DNA of 64,000 bases from Halobacillus andaensis (lineage in GTDB: Bacteria; Bacillota; Bacilli; Bacillales; Halobacillaceae): assembly GCF_014636475.1 (NCBI RefSeq), contig NZ_BMEL01000002.1, positions 248,001 through 312,000 of the forward strand. Reading direction: 5' to 3'. Below are positions 24,936-33,429 of the stretch, one piece after another (position 1 is the first letter of the stretch; each line of letters opens with the position of its first letter). The notes under the pieces are model-generated. The model worked only from the letters and a program-made list of their open reading frames with translations, ran no database searches and was not told the DNA's origin. Both the position numbers and the translations under genes were made by a program.

Positions 24936-24975
24936 GTACCAGGTACAGCAAGGGTGCATTTGTGTACCAGGTACA
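24936..24975 (+). repeat. Direct pair of GTACCAGGTACA
   Basis: Two identical 12-mers (24936-24947 and 24964-24975) in direct orientation. They resemble the family K arm GGTACCAGGTACC but do not form its 67-base hairpin. Confidence 0.6.
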
Positions 24976-24982
24976 CTAGAGG

Positions 24983-25126
24983 TTATTCCTCTCTATGGTG
25001 ATGATGTTTGCAGTGACAGCAGCAACAGCATTTGCGCTTCGGTTTCAATTTGACACAGCAGCGTTGAGAGAAAGAATCAAGTTTGTCCTGTGCGGACCTT
25101 CTTTTATTCTTGCTTTCCCACTCCAT
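24983..25126 (-). CDS. 47-residue cysteine/histidine-rich mini-protein
   Basis: ATG at 25126 with AAAGGAGGAGTC as binding site; the longer upstream frame is spurious. A polar basic first half is followed by CC (23-24), a CCCCCHC run (33-39) and HHHH (41-44): eight cysteines and five histidines in 22 residues. Such density suggests metal binding or disulfide cross-linking, perhaps in the spore coat, but no family is recognised. It sits between the pulA promoter region and the divergent ComEC-like lipoprotein gene. Confidence 0.6.
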   Translation of the reverse strand: MEWESKNKRRSAQDKLDSFSQRCCVKLKPKRKCCCCCHCKHHHHREE

Positions 25127-25272
25127 GATGACTCCTCCTTTCCTTACTATTCTATTCAGTGAGATAGAGAGGGGTTTGTACATTTAAGATGTTAATTCTA
25201 AAAAATCCATCTCCTTTATATGGAAAAATTTAATTTTTCCTATGATAAAATAAGGAAAATAGGAGGTGCGGT

Positions 25273-26661
25273 ATGTTCAAAAATTCATTTTTTATCTTTT
25301 TTAGCGCCCTCACATTGTTCATGGCTGGAGGATGTGGCGAAGAATCAACAGGCTCGGTCGACGAGCAAGAGGCGCAGGAAGAGCAGACTGAGCACGAGGA
25401 AGAGAAACAGGCAGAAGACATTCAAGAGTCTGAGGAGACAGACGAGAATGAATCAGAAGAAGAGAGTGAAGCAGAGAAAGAAGCTGAGGAAGAGGAATCC
25501 CAGTCACCTGATGAAGATTTAGAAGAAGTATCGGAAAAAACGGAAGAACCAGAAGAAGAGCAGGTTCAAGAGACAGAGGAAGAACAGCCGGAAAAAGAAG
25601 AAATTTCTTCAGAACTGACAGCTCACTTTATTGATGCCGGCCAGGCGGATTCTACGTTACTTGAGTTTGAAGATAACGGACAGCCGGTTCGTATTCTGAT
25701 CGACGCCGGAAACTGGAATAGTGACAATGTCATTAACTATTTACATAGCCGGAATATTGAGCAAATCGATATCGCTGTAGGCACACATCCAGATGCCGAT
25801 CACATTGGTCAGATGGATCAAGTCATCAGCCGGTTTAACGTGGGTGAAGTGTGGATGTCAGGAAATGAGAGTACATCTGAGACGTATGAGCGGGTGCTTG
25901 ATAGCATTGAAAGCTCTGGTACAGAATACGATGAACCGAGAGCAGGGGACACGTTTGATATTGGCCCGTTAACTATAGAAACTCTTTATCCAGAGACTGT
26001 AACTGGAAACACAAATAGAGAATCTCTTTCATTTAAAATGTCGTATGGAGAAGTCGATTTTCTTTTCACAGGGGATGCTGAAGCGGAAGAGGAGTCGCGA
26101 ATGTTGAATGGAGCGGCAAATGTGGAGGCGGAAATTTTACAATTGGGTCATCACGGATCCTCCACTTCTACTAGTGCAGCATTTTTACAAGCCGTAGACC
26201 CCGAGGCAGCGATTTACAGCGCAGGAGAAAGCAATCAATACGGTCATCCAAGTGCAGAGGTTGTTCAAAGAGTACAAGAGGCAGGAATAGAGCTGTATGG
26301 AACAGACGTGCACGGGACGGTCGAAGTTACAACAGATGGAGAAAACTATGACATAACGACGGAAAAAGAAGGGAACGTTACATCTGCTAGTGAAGAAGAA
26401 TCAGAAAGTGATGTAGAATCTTCAGAAGGAGAAGCGGAAGAAGAGCAAGAGGCAGCAGAGCCGACTGGGAACTGTGTGGATATTAATAGTGCTTCAATAG
26501 AAGAGGTACAGGAAATTACGCAAATTGGTCCTGCGCGTGCCGAAGACTTGATTGAGTTAAGACCTTACCAATCGGTTGATGATCTCACTAAAATTAATGG
26601 AATTGGCCCAGCTAGAATAGATGAAATCAAAGCACAAGGTGTTGCTTGTGTAGGAGGGTAA
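25273..26661 (+). CDS. Lipoprotein with ComEC-type metallo-beta-lactamase domain and ComEA-type helix-hairpin-helix
   Basis: 462 residues. Lipobox LFMAGGC with lipidated C21; an extremely acidic low-complexity linker (about 22-112); a beta-lactamase-fold domain (about 113-375) with GTHPDADHIGQ carrying the HxDxDH metal motif at 172-177, FTGDAE and LGHHGSS; a second acidic linker; and a C-terminal helix-hairpin-helix pair (about 400-462) with INSASIEEVQEITQIGPARA and INGIGPARIDEIK. ComEC/Rec2 uses the former domain for ssDNA degradation during uptake, ComEA the latter for DNA binding. This surface-anchored protein is plausibly a DNA-binding nuclease. AGGAGGTGCGGT precedes the ATG. The DUF3006 gene follows after 3 bases. 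Confidence 0.85.
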   Translation: MFKNSFFIFFSALTLFMAGGCGEESTGSVDEQEAQEEQTEHEEEKQAEDIQESEETDENESEEESEAEKEAEEEESQSPDEDLEEVSEKTEEPEEEQVQETEEEQPEKEEISSELTAHFIDAGQADSTLLEFEDNGQPVRILIDAGNWNSDNVINYLHSRNIEQIDIAVGTHPDADHIGQMDQVISRFNVGEVWMSGNESTSETYERVLDSIESSGTEYDEPRAGDTFDIGPLTIETLYPETVTGNTNRESLSFKMSYGEVDFLFTGDAEAEEESRMLNGAANVEAEILQLGHHGSSTSTSAAFLQAVDPEAAIYSAGESNQYGHPSAEVVQRVQEAGIELYGTDVHGTVEVTTDGENYDITTEKEGNVTSASEEESESDVESSEGEAEEEQEAAEPTGNCVDINSASIEEVQEITQIGPARAEDLIELRPYQSVDDLTKINGIGPARIDEIKAQGVACVGG

Positions 26662-26664
26662 TGT

Positions 26665-26928
26665 ATGAAAGCTGTGTTTGATCGATTAGAAGAAGGGAAA
26701 TATGCTGTTCTTCTTGTGGAAGATCATCATAAGGAATTTGTTTTAAATAAAGACGACCTTCCTAAAGGAAGTAAGCCGAATGATTGGTTTGAAGTGACGA
26801 TAGAAGGGGATCAGGTGACTTCGATTAAGCAAGATCCTGAAGCAGCGGCTGCTCAGGAAAAAAAGGTGAAAGACAAGCGAAACCAGCTTAAGAAAAGAAG
26901 CAAAGGCAGCCGTTTTAAGCGGAAGTAA
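26665..26928 (+). CDS. DUF3006 family protein
   Basis: 87 residues. The first 55 residues (MKAVFDRLEEGKYAVLLVED, then NDWFEVTIEGD) form a small beta-rich fold typical of DUF3006. The remainder is a helical, strongly basic tail ending KKRSKGSRFKRK, suitable for nucleic acid contact. It begins three bases after the ComEC-like lipoprotein gene and is probably translationally coupled. DUF3006 genes recur next to ComEC-type hydrolases in Firmicutes; the function is unproven. Confidence 0.85.
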   Translation: MKAVFDRLEEGKYAVLLVEDHHKEFVLNKDDLPKGSKPNDWFEVTIEGDQVTSIKQDPEAAAAQEKKVKDKRNQLKKRSKGSRFKRK

Positions 26929-27034
26929 TATATTACAATTCCGTGAATGGGCCATTATTTTACAATGATAGGTTAGAAAAAGATACTGAACGGGGATAGT
27001 CCTATACAACAGGATTTTAGGAGGTCCCCTATCT

Positions 27035-27871
27035 ATGAAAAAAATAATCAACTATGGAAAGGAAGTATTCGCTGAATTTCAGAAGGATAATGTGCCGTTG
27101 CTGGGGGCAGCACAAGCATTTTATTATTTGTTAGCGATTTTTCCTTTAGTTATTTTGCTTTTATCTATTTTACCTTATCTGAACATAAGCGCTGAAGATG
27201 CCATGGGATTTGTACAAAATGTTGTACCAGGCCAGGCATCTGATATTTTTGAAGAAAATATTGTAGAACTCGTAGAACAGCCGAACGGCGGCTTGTTGAC
27301 GGTGGGTATTCTAGGTACATTGTGGTCAGCATCCAGCGGGGTGAATGCTTTCATCCAGGCTTCTAACATTGCTTATAATGTAGAGGAGTCACGTTCGTTT
27401 ATTAAAGTAAGACTTCTATCGATCATACTTACGATCGGAATGATTGTATCTATTGCTGTCGCGCTGGCTTTACCTATTTTCGGGGATGTCATCATTTCTA
27501 CTTTAAGAGAAGTTCTGAACTTACCAGAACAAACAGTCATCCTTTTCCAAGTCTTGCGCTGGGCAGTCAGTATCATCGTTATGGCTGGAACGCTAATGGC
27601 CCTTTATCACTTTGCGCCGGACAAAACATTTCCATTCAAAGAAATCTTACCAGGAGCCATCATCACGGCGGTGTTGTGGCAGGTTGTTTCGCTTATCTTC
27701 TCCTTTTACGTGAGTAATTTTGCGAACTACTCGGCAACGTATGGAAGCCTTGGGGGGATCATCATCCTCATGCTTTGGTTCTTTATCACGGGTATGATCT
27801 TAATGATTGGGGCAGAGATTAATGTTGTCCGTCACCGCAGGAAGAAGCGTGAGGCTCGTGAAGTAGCATAA
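27035..27871 (+). CDS. YihY/BrkB-family inner membrane protein
   Basis: 278 residues, six hydrophobic helices. N-terminal LLGAAQAFYYLLAIFPLVI, the middle ASSGVNAFIQASNIAYNVEESR, and YHFAPDKTFPFKEILPGA with the late YGSLGGIIILMLWFFITG are hallmarks of the family once mislabelled ribonuclease BN. Role not established; a transport or envelope function is likely. TAGGAGGTCCCC precedes the ATG. Monocistronic, with a strong terminator. Confidence 0.9.
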   Translation: MKKIINYGKEVFAEFQKDNVPLLGAAQAFYYLLAIFPLVILLLSILPYLNISAEDAMGFVQNVVPGQASDIFEENIVELVEQPNGGLLTVGILGTLWSASSGVNAFIQASNIAYNVEESRSFIKVRLLSIILTIGMIVSIAVALALPIFGDVIISTLREVLNLPEQTVILFQVLRWAVSIIVMAGTLMALYHFAPDKTFPFKEILPGAIITAVLWQVVSLIFSFYVSNFANYSATYGSLGGIIILMLWFFITGMILMIGAEINVVRHRRKKREAREVA

Positions 27872-27873
27872 AA

Positions 27874-27936
27874 AGAGGAAGGGCACTCCCTTTTCTCAGG
27901 CTGCCGAGATTGATCTCGGCAGCTTTATTTTTTGAT
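27874..27936 (+). terminator. Terminator of the YihY/BrkB gene
   Basis: GCTGCCGAGAT/ATCTCGGCAGC stem (27900-27923) followed by TTTATTTTTT. A weaker hairpin GAGGAAGGGCACTCCCTTTT precedes it at 27875-27894 and has a near copy at 28337-28358. Confidence 0.88.
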
Positions 27937-28039
27937 TTTTTTCTGAAATTTGTTCTTCTTATTTGTTCTATGCTTAATTCAATAATAGGGAGATCGACGT
28001 AATAAACTTGGAATGGTGACGAACAGGGGGATGACGGAT

Positions 28040-28290
28040 GCCTTGTGACATACGAATGGGTTTTTAAATTGATCTCTGTTGATGCCACGATAAGCGTTCG
28101 GTGGTGACGCCTGGTCAATTAAAACCGGCTACGTCCTATGGCCAACATCGACACTAGCACGTCCGGTGCGTCGCGGGAACAGCGCGAGCCGAAGATCCAT
28201 TTGGTCAAGTGAACTTCTTGACCAGTTAGCTGAGGCCGTGCCCGCGGCAAGCATCCACCGAAAAGCGATTCGTGAAATTCAAATTAGAAA
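28040..28290 (-). repeat. Repeat family A, full-length inverted copy
   Basis: Reverse complement of 2535-2780 over about 245 bases with few differences, including the embedded family C module (28110-28155). Confidence 0.88.
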
Positions 28291-28336
28291 AGACTTTTTC
28301 AGTGGCCTCAGAGAAACATGGGGGTTTTTACAAGCT
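28288..28336 (+). repeat. Repeat family D fragment
   Basis: AAAGACTTTTTCAGTGGCCTC, then ACATGGGGGTTTTTACAAGCTGAG: left border and right terminus of family D joined without its central hairpin. The right end abuts a hairpin that resembles 27875-27894. Confidence 0.6.
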
Positions 28337-28461
28337 GAGGAAAGGCGCCCGTCTTTTCTTTTTTTATTGAAATCACTCATTTTAATTTGGAAAGAGTGGT
28401 ATAAATAAAAGAAGAAATCGTACAAGTAGTAAAGAGTAGAAAAATGGGTGGAGGAAAAAGA

Positions 28462-29721
28462 ATGAAAAAGCGCTTAGTCTTAAGTACGCTCGTATTGTTT
28501 CCGGTATATGTGCTTTTAGTCTATCTGTATTTGTTTCATTGGACGAGTCCAGACGTTCCACAAGCCTACAAAGGATCTGCGGCAGATCCGCTTACATTTA
28601 TGACAGCTCAAGAAATGGCGCTGAGTCAAGAATATTCGCAATACCGTAACCTGCTTTATTTTATTGGATTGCCCTTTGAAATCCTTATATACATAGCTGT
28701 GCTCGTATTTGGCTGGTCTCCCATTTTTAAGCGGTTTGGGGAACGGGTCTCCAAATTATCTTTTATAAAGATTCCCATTTACGTATTGCTGCTTTCAACG
28801 GTTGTATGGTTAATTAGTTTCCCACTTGATTATATAGGTTATCGCTTATCCTCACAGTATGGGATCTCGACCCAGAATTTTTCTAGCTGGATGAGAGATG
28901 AGCTCATTAGTTTTTGGGTCGGGTTCATCATCATGGGGCTTTTAATTACTGTGCTTTATATTCTTATGAAAAAGGCCCAAAAAAGATGGTGGCTTTACGC
29001 CTGGCTCCTGCTCATTCCGTTTTTCACCTTCATGATGTATATTCAGCCTGTATGGATCGATCCTTTATACAATGAGTTTACCGAGCTTAAGGACCCAGTG
29101 TTAGAAGAAAAAATCTTAGCCTTAGCTCACCAGGCTGATATACCAGCCGATCGTGTATTTGAGGTGAATATGTCAGAGAAAACGAATGCTATGAATGCAT
29201 ACGTTAATGGCATTGGTTCTAATTTACGCATTGTGCTGTGGGACACGACACTTAATCAACTCGATGAGGGCGAGACCTTGTTTATCATGGCTCATGAGAT
29301 TGGGCATTACGTAATGAACCACTTGTACATGAATTTAGGAGGTGTGATTCTTTCCAGTCTAGCGGGCTTATATCTAACGTATCGCCTGTTACATGTCGTC
29401 ATTCGCAAGTGGGGAGACGAGTTTGGTGTGAAAAGTGTTTCCGATATTTCTTCTCTTCCTGTTTTATTTTTACTATTGACGGTTTTATCGATCATTTCTA
29501 CTCCTGCTGAGTCAGCCATTTCTCGTCAGGCAGAGCGAGCGGCAGATGAATATGCCATTGAAATGATGCCTGATCGGGAAGCGGCCATCGGTTCTTTTCA
29601 GCAGTTGACGATCAATGGTCGCAGTGAAGTGAATCCTCCAGCACTCGTGAAATTTTTCCGCTACGGTCACCCAACGATGATGGAGCGGATTATTATGCTT
29701 GAAGAATATGAAAAAGAATAA
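28462..29721 (+). CDS. M48-family membrane metalloprotease (Ste24/CAAX protease type)
   Basis: 419 residues with about seven membrane helices. Zinc motif HEIGH at 278-282, third ligand Glu in ERAADEYA, and the Ste24-type N-terminal membrane region. Family members are ER or plasma-membrane endoproteases; bacterial ones take part in membrane protein quality control. An in-frame ATG at 28444 precedes the GGAGG (28450-28454), so the ATG at 28462, seven bases after it, is the start. Single gene. Confidence 0.9.
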   Translation: MKKRLVLSTLVLFPVYVLLVYLYLFHWTSPDVPQAYKGSAADPLTFMTAQEMALSQEYSQYRNLLYFIGLPFEILIYIAVLVFGWSPIFKRFGERVSKLSFIKIPIYVLLLSTVVWLISFPLDYIGYRLSSQYGISTQNFSSWMRDELISFWVGFIIMGLLITVLYILMKKAQKRWWLYAWLLLIPFFTFMMYIQPVWIDPLYNEFTELKDPVLEEKILALAHQADIPADRVFEVNMSEKTNAMNAYVNGIGSNLRIVLWDTTLNQLDEGETLFIMAHEIGHYVMNHLYMNLGGVILSSLAGLYLTYRLLHVVIRKWGDEFGVKSVSDISSLPVLFLLLTVLSIISTPAESAISRQAERAADEYAIEMMPDREAAIGSFQQLTINGRSEVNPPALVKFFRYGHPTMMERIIMLEEYEKE

Positions 29722-29795
29722 AAAAGCATCCAAATCGGCAGGCTGTTGAGTAAGTTCTCGACAGTCTGTCTTTCCAGTTTTCTTTTTTGTCTTTT
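29722..29795 (+). terminator. Imperfect terminator after the M48 gene
   Basis: CAGGCTGTTGAG pairs with CTCGACAGTCTG (about 29739-29768), followed by T-rich sequence. CCAAATCGGC at 29730-29739 recurs at 30093-30102 on the far side of the family D repeat. Confidence 0.5.
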
Positions 29796-29892
29796 TCATT
29801 TGTTATCCTGGAGATAGAATCGATAGAGACGGTGCTAGTTTTGTGCCATTAAAAAAATGGAGATTATAATCAAGGTAAGCGAAGTGAAGAAG

Positions 29893-30092
29893 AGTCTTTT
29901 TCTGTCTTAAAGAATGACCAAGGAGCGAAGGGCCCCTTCCACTCCTGCGGAAGAACGAGTGAGCCGAGATCACCGAGCGTGAGTGTCGCGAGGAAGCTTG
30001 GGCGCTCGTCCGCGTAAAGGGAAGGGGCCCTTCGCTCATGGCGGCAAGAAAAAAGCTTGCGGAAAACCAGGGATTTTTCTGCAAGCTGAGCA
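29893..30092 (+). repeat. Repeat family D, typical copy
   Basis: AAGAGTCTTTTTCTGTC, then a large hairpin with outer arms GGAGCGAAGGGCCCCTTCC and GGAAGGGGCCCTTCGCTC, then GGCGGCAAGAAAAAAGCTTG and the terminal hairpin ending CTGCAAGCTGAG. Other copies: 21775-21972 and 48150-48363; fragments at 28288 and 33335. The family core (TCCTGCGGAAGAACGAGTG) is of a kind seen widely in Bacillaceae intergenic regions. Confidence 0.88.
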
Positions 30093-30109
30093 CCAAATCG
30101 GCTGCTTTA

Positions 30110-30709
30110 TTATTTAAACCATCCCTTTTCCTTCATGCGGGATACGGCTTCAATACGGTTGCTTACTTCGAGCTTATCTAAAATGACAGAAATGTAATTT
30201 CGGACGGTTCCTGTTGTGATGAATAGCTGCTTAGATATTTCTTTTGTATTCTTCCCGTCTGCAATAAGCTGGACCACTTGTTTTTCTCTCTCGGTTAAAG
30301 GGTTTTCGTTGCCAAAGGCCATATCGACTAACTCAGGGGCGAAAATTCTCTTGCCGTCCATGATCGTTCGGATGGAGTTGGCGAGATCTTCGCTCGGGCT
30401 GTCTTTTAATAAATAGCCGCTTACACTGGCTTTTTGCGCACGTTCAAAGTATCCGGCTCTAGCAAACGTTGTTAAAATAATAATTTTACAAGGCTCATTT
30501 TTTAGTTCTTCCGCAGCGTCTAGCCCACTTTTTACGGGCATTTCAATATCCATTATACAAATGTCGGGCTGAAGCTGTTTCACGAGATCACAGGCTTCCT
30601 CTCCGTTATGAGCTGTTCCGACGACTTCCATATCTTCCTCTAAATCAAGCAGGGAGCCAAGTGCCCCAAGCAGCATGCGCTGATCTTCAGCGATAACGAT
30701 ACGTATCAC
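30110..30709 (-). CDS. desR: NarL/LuxR-family response regulator DesR
   Basis: 199 residues. Receiver domain with phosphoacceptor D54 (CIMDIEMP) and a C-terminal LuxR-type helix-turn-helix (LTEREKQVVQLIADG ... TTGTVRNYISVILDKL). In B. subtilis phosphorylated DesR activates the des promoter when membranes lose fluidity. The start overlaps desK by 4 bases. A fatty-acid desaturase gene upstream confirms the assignment. Confidence 0.93.
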   Translation of the reverse strand: MIRIVIAEDQRMLLGALGSLLDLEEDMEVVGTAHNGEEACDLVKQLQPDICIMDIEMPVKSGLDAAEELKNEPCKIIILTTFARAGYFERAQKASVSGYLLKDSPSEDLANSIRTIMDGKRIFAPELVDMAFGNENPLTEREKQVVQLIADGKNTKEISKQLFITTGTVRNYISVILDKLEVSNRIEAVSRMKEKGWFK

Positions 30710-31842
30710 GCCATACCCTCCTGTTTTGGTTGTTGGATTACATTCGGTACTCGAATCGTTAGTTTTGTGCCGTTAGATGATATGATTTCTAAGTTGCCAT
30801 TAACGAACTCCAGTCGTTCTCGCATCCCCTGGAGACCGTGTCCTTCTACCGTATGCACTTTATCAGAAACTCCTACCCCATCATCACTAATTTGTAAAAG
30901 TACTTCATTTGGTGATTGGTTGATGAAGATGTGACAGGAGGAAGCTTGGCTGTGTTTTACTACATTTGTAACGGCTTCTTTTAAACACATGCTGAGAACA
31001 TTTTCGACGAGAAGGGGGGTGTTCTTAAGATCGGGATTTCCTTCTGTACTAAATTCAATTTCCGCAGCTTCTAAGATCTGTTGTACACGAATGAGTTCAT
31101 CCTGTAACTTCGACCCTCTCATGTTAGAGACCATTTCACGAACTTCTTTTAACGCCGTGCGAGCCGTTTGTCGAATGTCTTGAATTTCATTTTGAGCTGC
31201 CGTTGGATTTTTATCCATTAACTTCCCGGCTAGATCACTTTTTAATCCGATAAGAGAAAGTTTTTGACCAAGTGTGTCATGAAGGTCACGAGCAATCCGT
31301 TCTCTCTCTTCAATGACCATCAGCTGTGAAATCTTTTCGTTTGCATCTTCTAACTGGTCTTCAAGCTTCTCACGCTTAATGCGATAATACATCGTAAATG
31401 GCAGCAGTATGACACCAATCAGGCAGATGATGATAAAAGGAAGTTGAGGAAACAGCGCTTCATTTTGCATGAAGAATAAAAGAGTAATCGCCCCCACTGT
31501 CGTCACCAGGTGGACAATGTATAACGTTAGAAATCCACTCAATTTTTGAATGTTTCCTATAAAAAACGCTAGAAATAAAGCGAAATAAATATATCCGAAT
31601 AAGAGCGTCAATATAATGCTGATCGCCATCTCAATACTGACCCACACATAAACCATTCGGTTGTGGGAAATAAAAGAAAGGCGATAGGCTAGGAAAAAAA
31701 GTATGATCATAAAAATCCCGAAAATGATTTCAATGACCGAGGAAGATCTAAATATAAAGAAGAAGGGCAATAAACAAAAGATAATCCATATGTAAGAGCT
31801 TAAACCTGTGTTTTTCGGAATGATTTGATACCAATTCTGCAT
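30706..31842 (-). CDS. desK: Membrane thermosensor histidine kinase DesK
   Basis: 378 residues. Several membrane helices up to about residue 152, then a dimerisation helix with ERERIARDLHDTLGQ placing the phosphorylated histidine at H188, the same number as in B. subtilis DesK, followed by an HATPase_c domain with DDGVGVSD and GHGLQGMRERL. It senses bilayer thickness/order and sets DesR phosphorylation. Start ATG 31842 with AAAGGAGAAG. Order des-desK-desR is that of B. subtilis. Confidence 0.94.
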   Translation of the reverse strand: MQNWYQIIPKNTGLSSYIWIIFCLLPFFFIFRSSSVIEIIFGIFMIILFFLAYRLSFISHNRMVYVWVSIEMAISIILTLLFGYIYFALFLAFFIGNIQKLSGFLTLYIVHLVTTVGAITLLFFMQNEALFPQLPFIIICLIGVILLPFTMYYRIKREKLEDQLEDANEKISQLMVIEERERIARDLHDTLGQKLSLIGLKSDLAGKLMDKNPTAAQNEIQDIRQTARTALKEVREMVSNMRGSKLQDELIRVQQILEAAEIEFSTEGNPDLKNTPLLVENVLSMCLKEAVTNVVKHSQASSCHIFINQSPNEVLLQISDDGVGVSDKVHTVEGHGLQGMRERLEFVNGNLEIISSNGTKLTIRVPNVIQQPKQEGMA

Positions 31843-31891
31843 ATACTTCTCCTTTACATCGCCATTTGCTTCGTTAATCCTATTCTAACAA

Positions 31892-31928
31892 AAGAAACCC
31901 TATTCGATGCAATGAGAATAGGGTTTCT
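31892..31928 (-). terminator. Hairpin between des and desK
   Basis: AGAAACCCTATTC/GAATAGGGTTTCT stem, with TTTTGTTAG following on the minus strand. Partial termination here would give more desaturase than kinase. Confidence 0.75.
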
Positions 31929-31936
31929 GTGCATTA

Positions 31937-32983
31937 TTATTTATCTTGGAAGCTTGGACGTTTATGATTCATTTGTAGATCTGACCTTTGAAGAAGCGGC
32001 TTTACCTCTTTAAAGCTGACAAAGGTCTTGTTCGTCGTATCATATAGACGGAAGCGAATGGACTTTAAGCTCGAAAGAAGGGTGATGGTTGTTGCTTTTT
32101 GTAGAGGAGGCGTAGATTCATGAGCTTCCTCTAGTTTATAATTCGGCACCCTTGGACTTAAATGGTGGACATGGTGGAAGCCAATACTTCCCGATACCCA
32201 CTGCAGAATTTTTGGAAGCTTGTAGTAAGAACTTCCATCAACTGCTGCTTTAACAAAATCCCACTCTGATTCATCCTCAAAATAAGAATCTTCAAACTGA
32301 TGCTGGACGTAAAATAACCATATTCCAAGCGCCCCGGAAACGTAAAGAATCGGAAGCTGAATAATTAGGAATGCTTGCCAGCCGATTGCCCATATGAGGA
32401 GAGCGTAAATCGCCGTAATTGAAACATTTGTTACATGTGTATTTAACCTTTCCTTACGCTTTGCCCCTTTTCGGTTAAAACGGTTGGAAATACAAAATAG
32501 ATAAAGGGGACCTAATCCAAACATGACGATCGGATTACGGTAGAGGCGATAAGCCAGGCGACCCCAGAATGAAGCCTCTATATACTCATCGACCGTCATT
32601 ACCCATACATCACCCGTGCCTCGTTTATCTAAATTACTACTGGTTGCATGGTGAATCGAGTGATCCCGTTTCCATTTTTCAAAAGGGAAAAGAGTAATAA
32701 TTCCAGTGATCGTCCCAACAATCCGGTTCGCTTTTTGGTTATTAAAGAAAGACATATGGGTACAATCATGGAAAATAATAAAGATCCGAATCACGAATCC
32801 TCCAGCTAGCATAGCTAAAGGAACAGCGAGCCAGACGGATACAGCCAGGCTTTGATAGGCAGCAAACCAAAGTAAGAAAAAAGGAACAAGTGTATTGATT
32901 AACTGGCGAATCCCAACTGAATTATCAGGTTTCGCAAAAGATGCTACATTCTTTTTCAACTCTTTTTGTTTATGTTGGCTCAT
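31937..32983 (-). CDS. des: Acyl-lipid fatty acid desaturase
   Basis: 348 residues. Di-iron histidine boxes: HDCTH (72-76), HSIHH (108-112) and HHVHH (270-274); four membrane helices. Introduces a cis double bond (delta-5 in B. subtilis) into membrane acyl chains on cold shock. The frame stays open 14 codons upstream, but the ATG at 32983 follows AGAGGAGTAATTATA and is chosen. First gene of des-desK-desR, with promoter and a palindrome upstream. Confidence 0.94.
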   Translation of the reverse strand: MSQHKQKELKKNVASFAKPDNSVGIRQLINTLVPFFLLWFAAYQSLAVSVWLAVPLAMLAGGFVIRIFIIFHDCTHMSFFNNQKANRIVGTITGIITLFPFEKWKRDHSIHHATSSNLDKRGTGDVWVMTVDEYIEASFWGRLAYRLYRNPIVMFGLGPLYLFCISNRFNRKGAKRKERLNTHVTNVSITAIYALLIWAIGWQAFLIIQLPILYVSGALGIWLFYVQHQFEDSYFEDESEWDFVKAAVDGSSYYKLPKILQWVSGSIGFHHVHHLSPRVPNYKLEEAHESTPPLQKATTITLLSSLKSIRFRLYDTTNKTFVSFKEVKPLLQRSDLQMNHKRPSFQDK

Positions 32984-33025
32984 TATAATTACTCCTCTTA
33001 TACGTTCGATTAATTCGTACTTCAT

Positions 33026-33054
33026 ATGTTAGAAGAAATGTATAAGAGTTGTAA
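33026..33054 (-). promoter_or_regulatory. Putative des promoter
   Basis: Minus strand: -35 TTACAA (33049-33054), 17-base spacer, -10 TAACAT (33026-33031). Both boxes are weak, as expected for an activator-dependent promoter. Confidence 0.55.
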
Positions 33055-33076
33055 GACATAAACGTCAGGTTACGAG

Positions 33077-33092
33077 TATGACATTTGTCATA
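33077..33092 (-). promoter_or_regulatory. Candidate DesR binding palindrome
   Basis: TATGACATTTGTCATA, a near-perfect inverted repeat ending 22 bases upstream of the des -35 box, the usual place for an activator. Assigned to DesR by position only. Confidence 0.5.
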
Positions 33093-33139
33093 TATTTAAT
33101 TTAAAAAAGGAAAAGATTATCATTTGCGGTTATGGAAAA

Positions 33140-33245
33140 GGAATTTTAAAGCAACTCTATTGCAGCGAGGGAGCATAAGGGTACCAGGTACCGAAAAGCT
33201 ATAAAAGAGCGAAGTCCCAAGTTTGAATTTCGGTACCTGGTACCC
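33140..33245 (+). repeat. Repeat family K hairpin with leader
   Basis: The 67-base palindromic unit at 33179-33245 has the same arms as 2897-2963. The preceding CTCTATTGCAGCGAGGGA (33155-33172) is also shared with 37720-37741. Confidence 0.88.
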
Positions 33246-33330
33246 CGTGAGAGGAAGCTGAGGCCGTGCCCGCGGCAAGCATCCACCGATAAGCGATTTG
33301 TGAGAAATCAACAACAAACTTTAACAGTTC
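33246..33330 (-). repeat. Repeat family A fragment, inverted
   Basis: GCTGAGGCCGTGCCCGCGGC, then AAGCATCCACCGATAAGCGAT, matching 28228-28268. Confidence 0.8.
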
Positions 33331-33334
33331 ATTT

Positions 33335-33390
33335 AAATTAAAGAAGACTTTTTCAGTGGCCTCAAGGGGCATTCGCTCCTGGCGGCAAGA
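33335..33390 (+). repeat. Repeat family D fragment
   Basis: GAAGACTTTTTCAGTGGCCTC followed by ATTCGCTCCTGGCGGCAAGA; the central hairpin is missing. Confidence 0.7.
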
Positions 33391-33424
33391 AAAAAAGCTC
33401 GGCCTATGATAGGCAGAGCTTTTT
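33391..33424 (-). terminator. Terminator of the subtilisin gene
   Basis: On the minus strand, AAAGCTC-GCCTATCATAGGC-GAGCTTT with TTTTTTTC after it. Confidence 0.85.
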
Positions 33425-33429
33425 GAATA

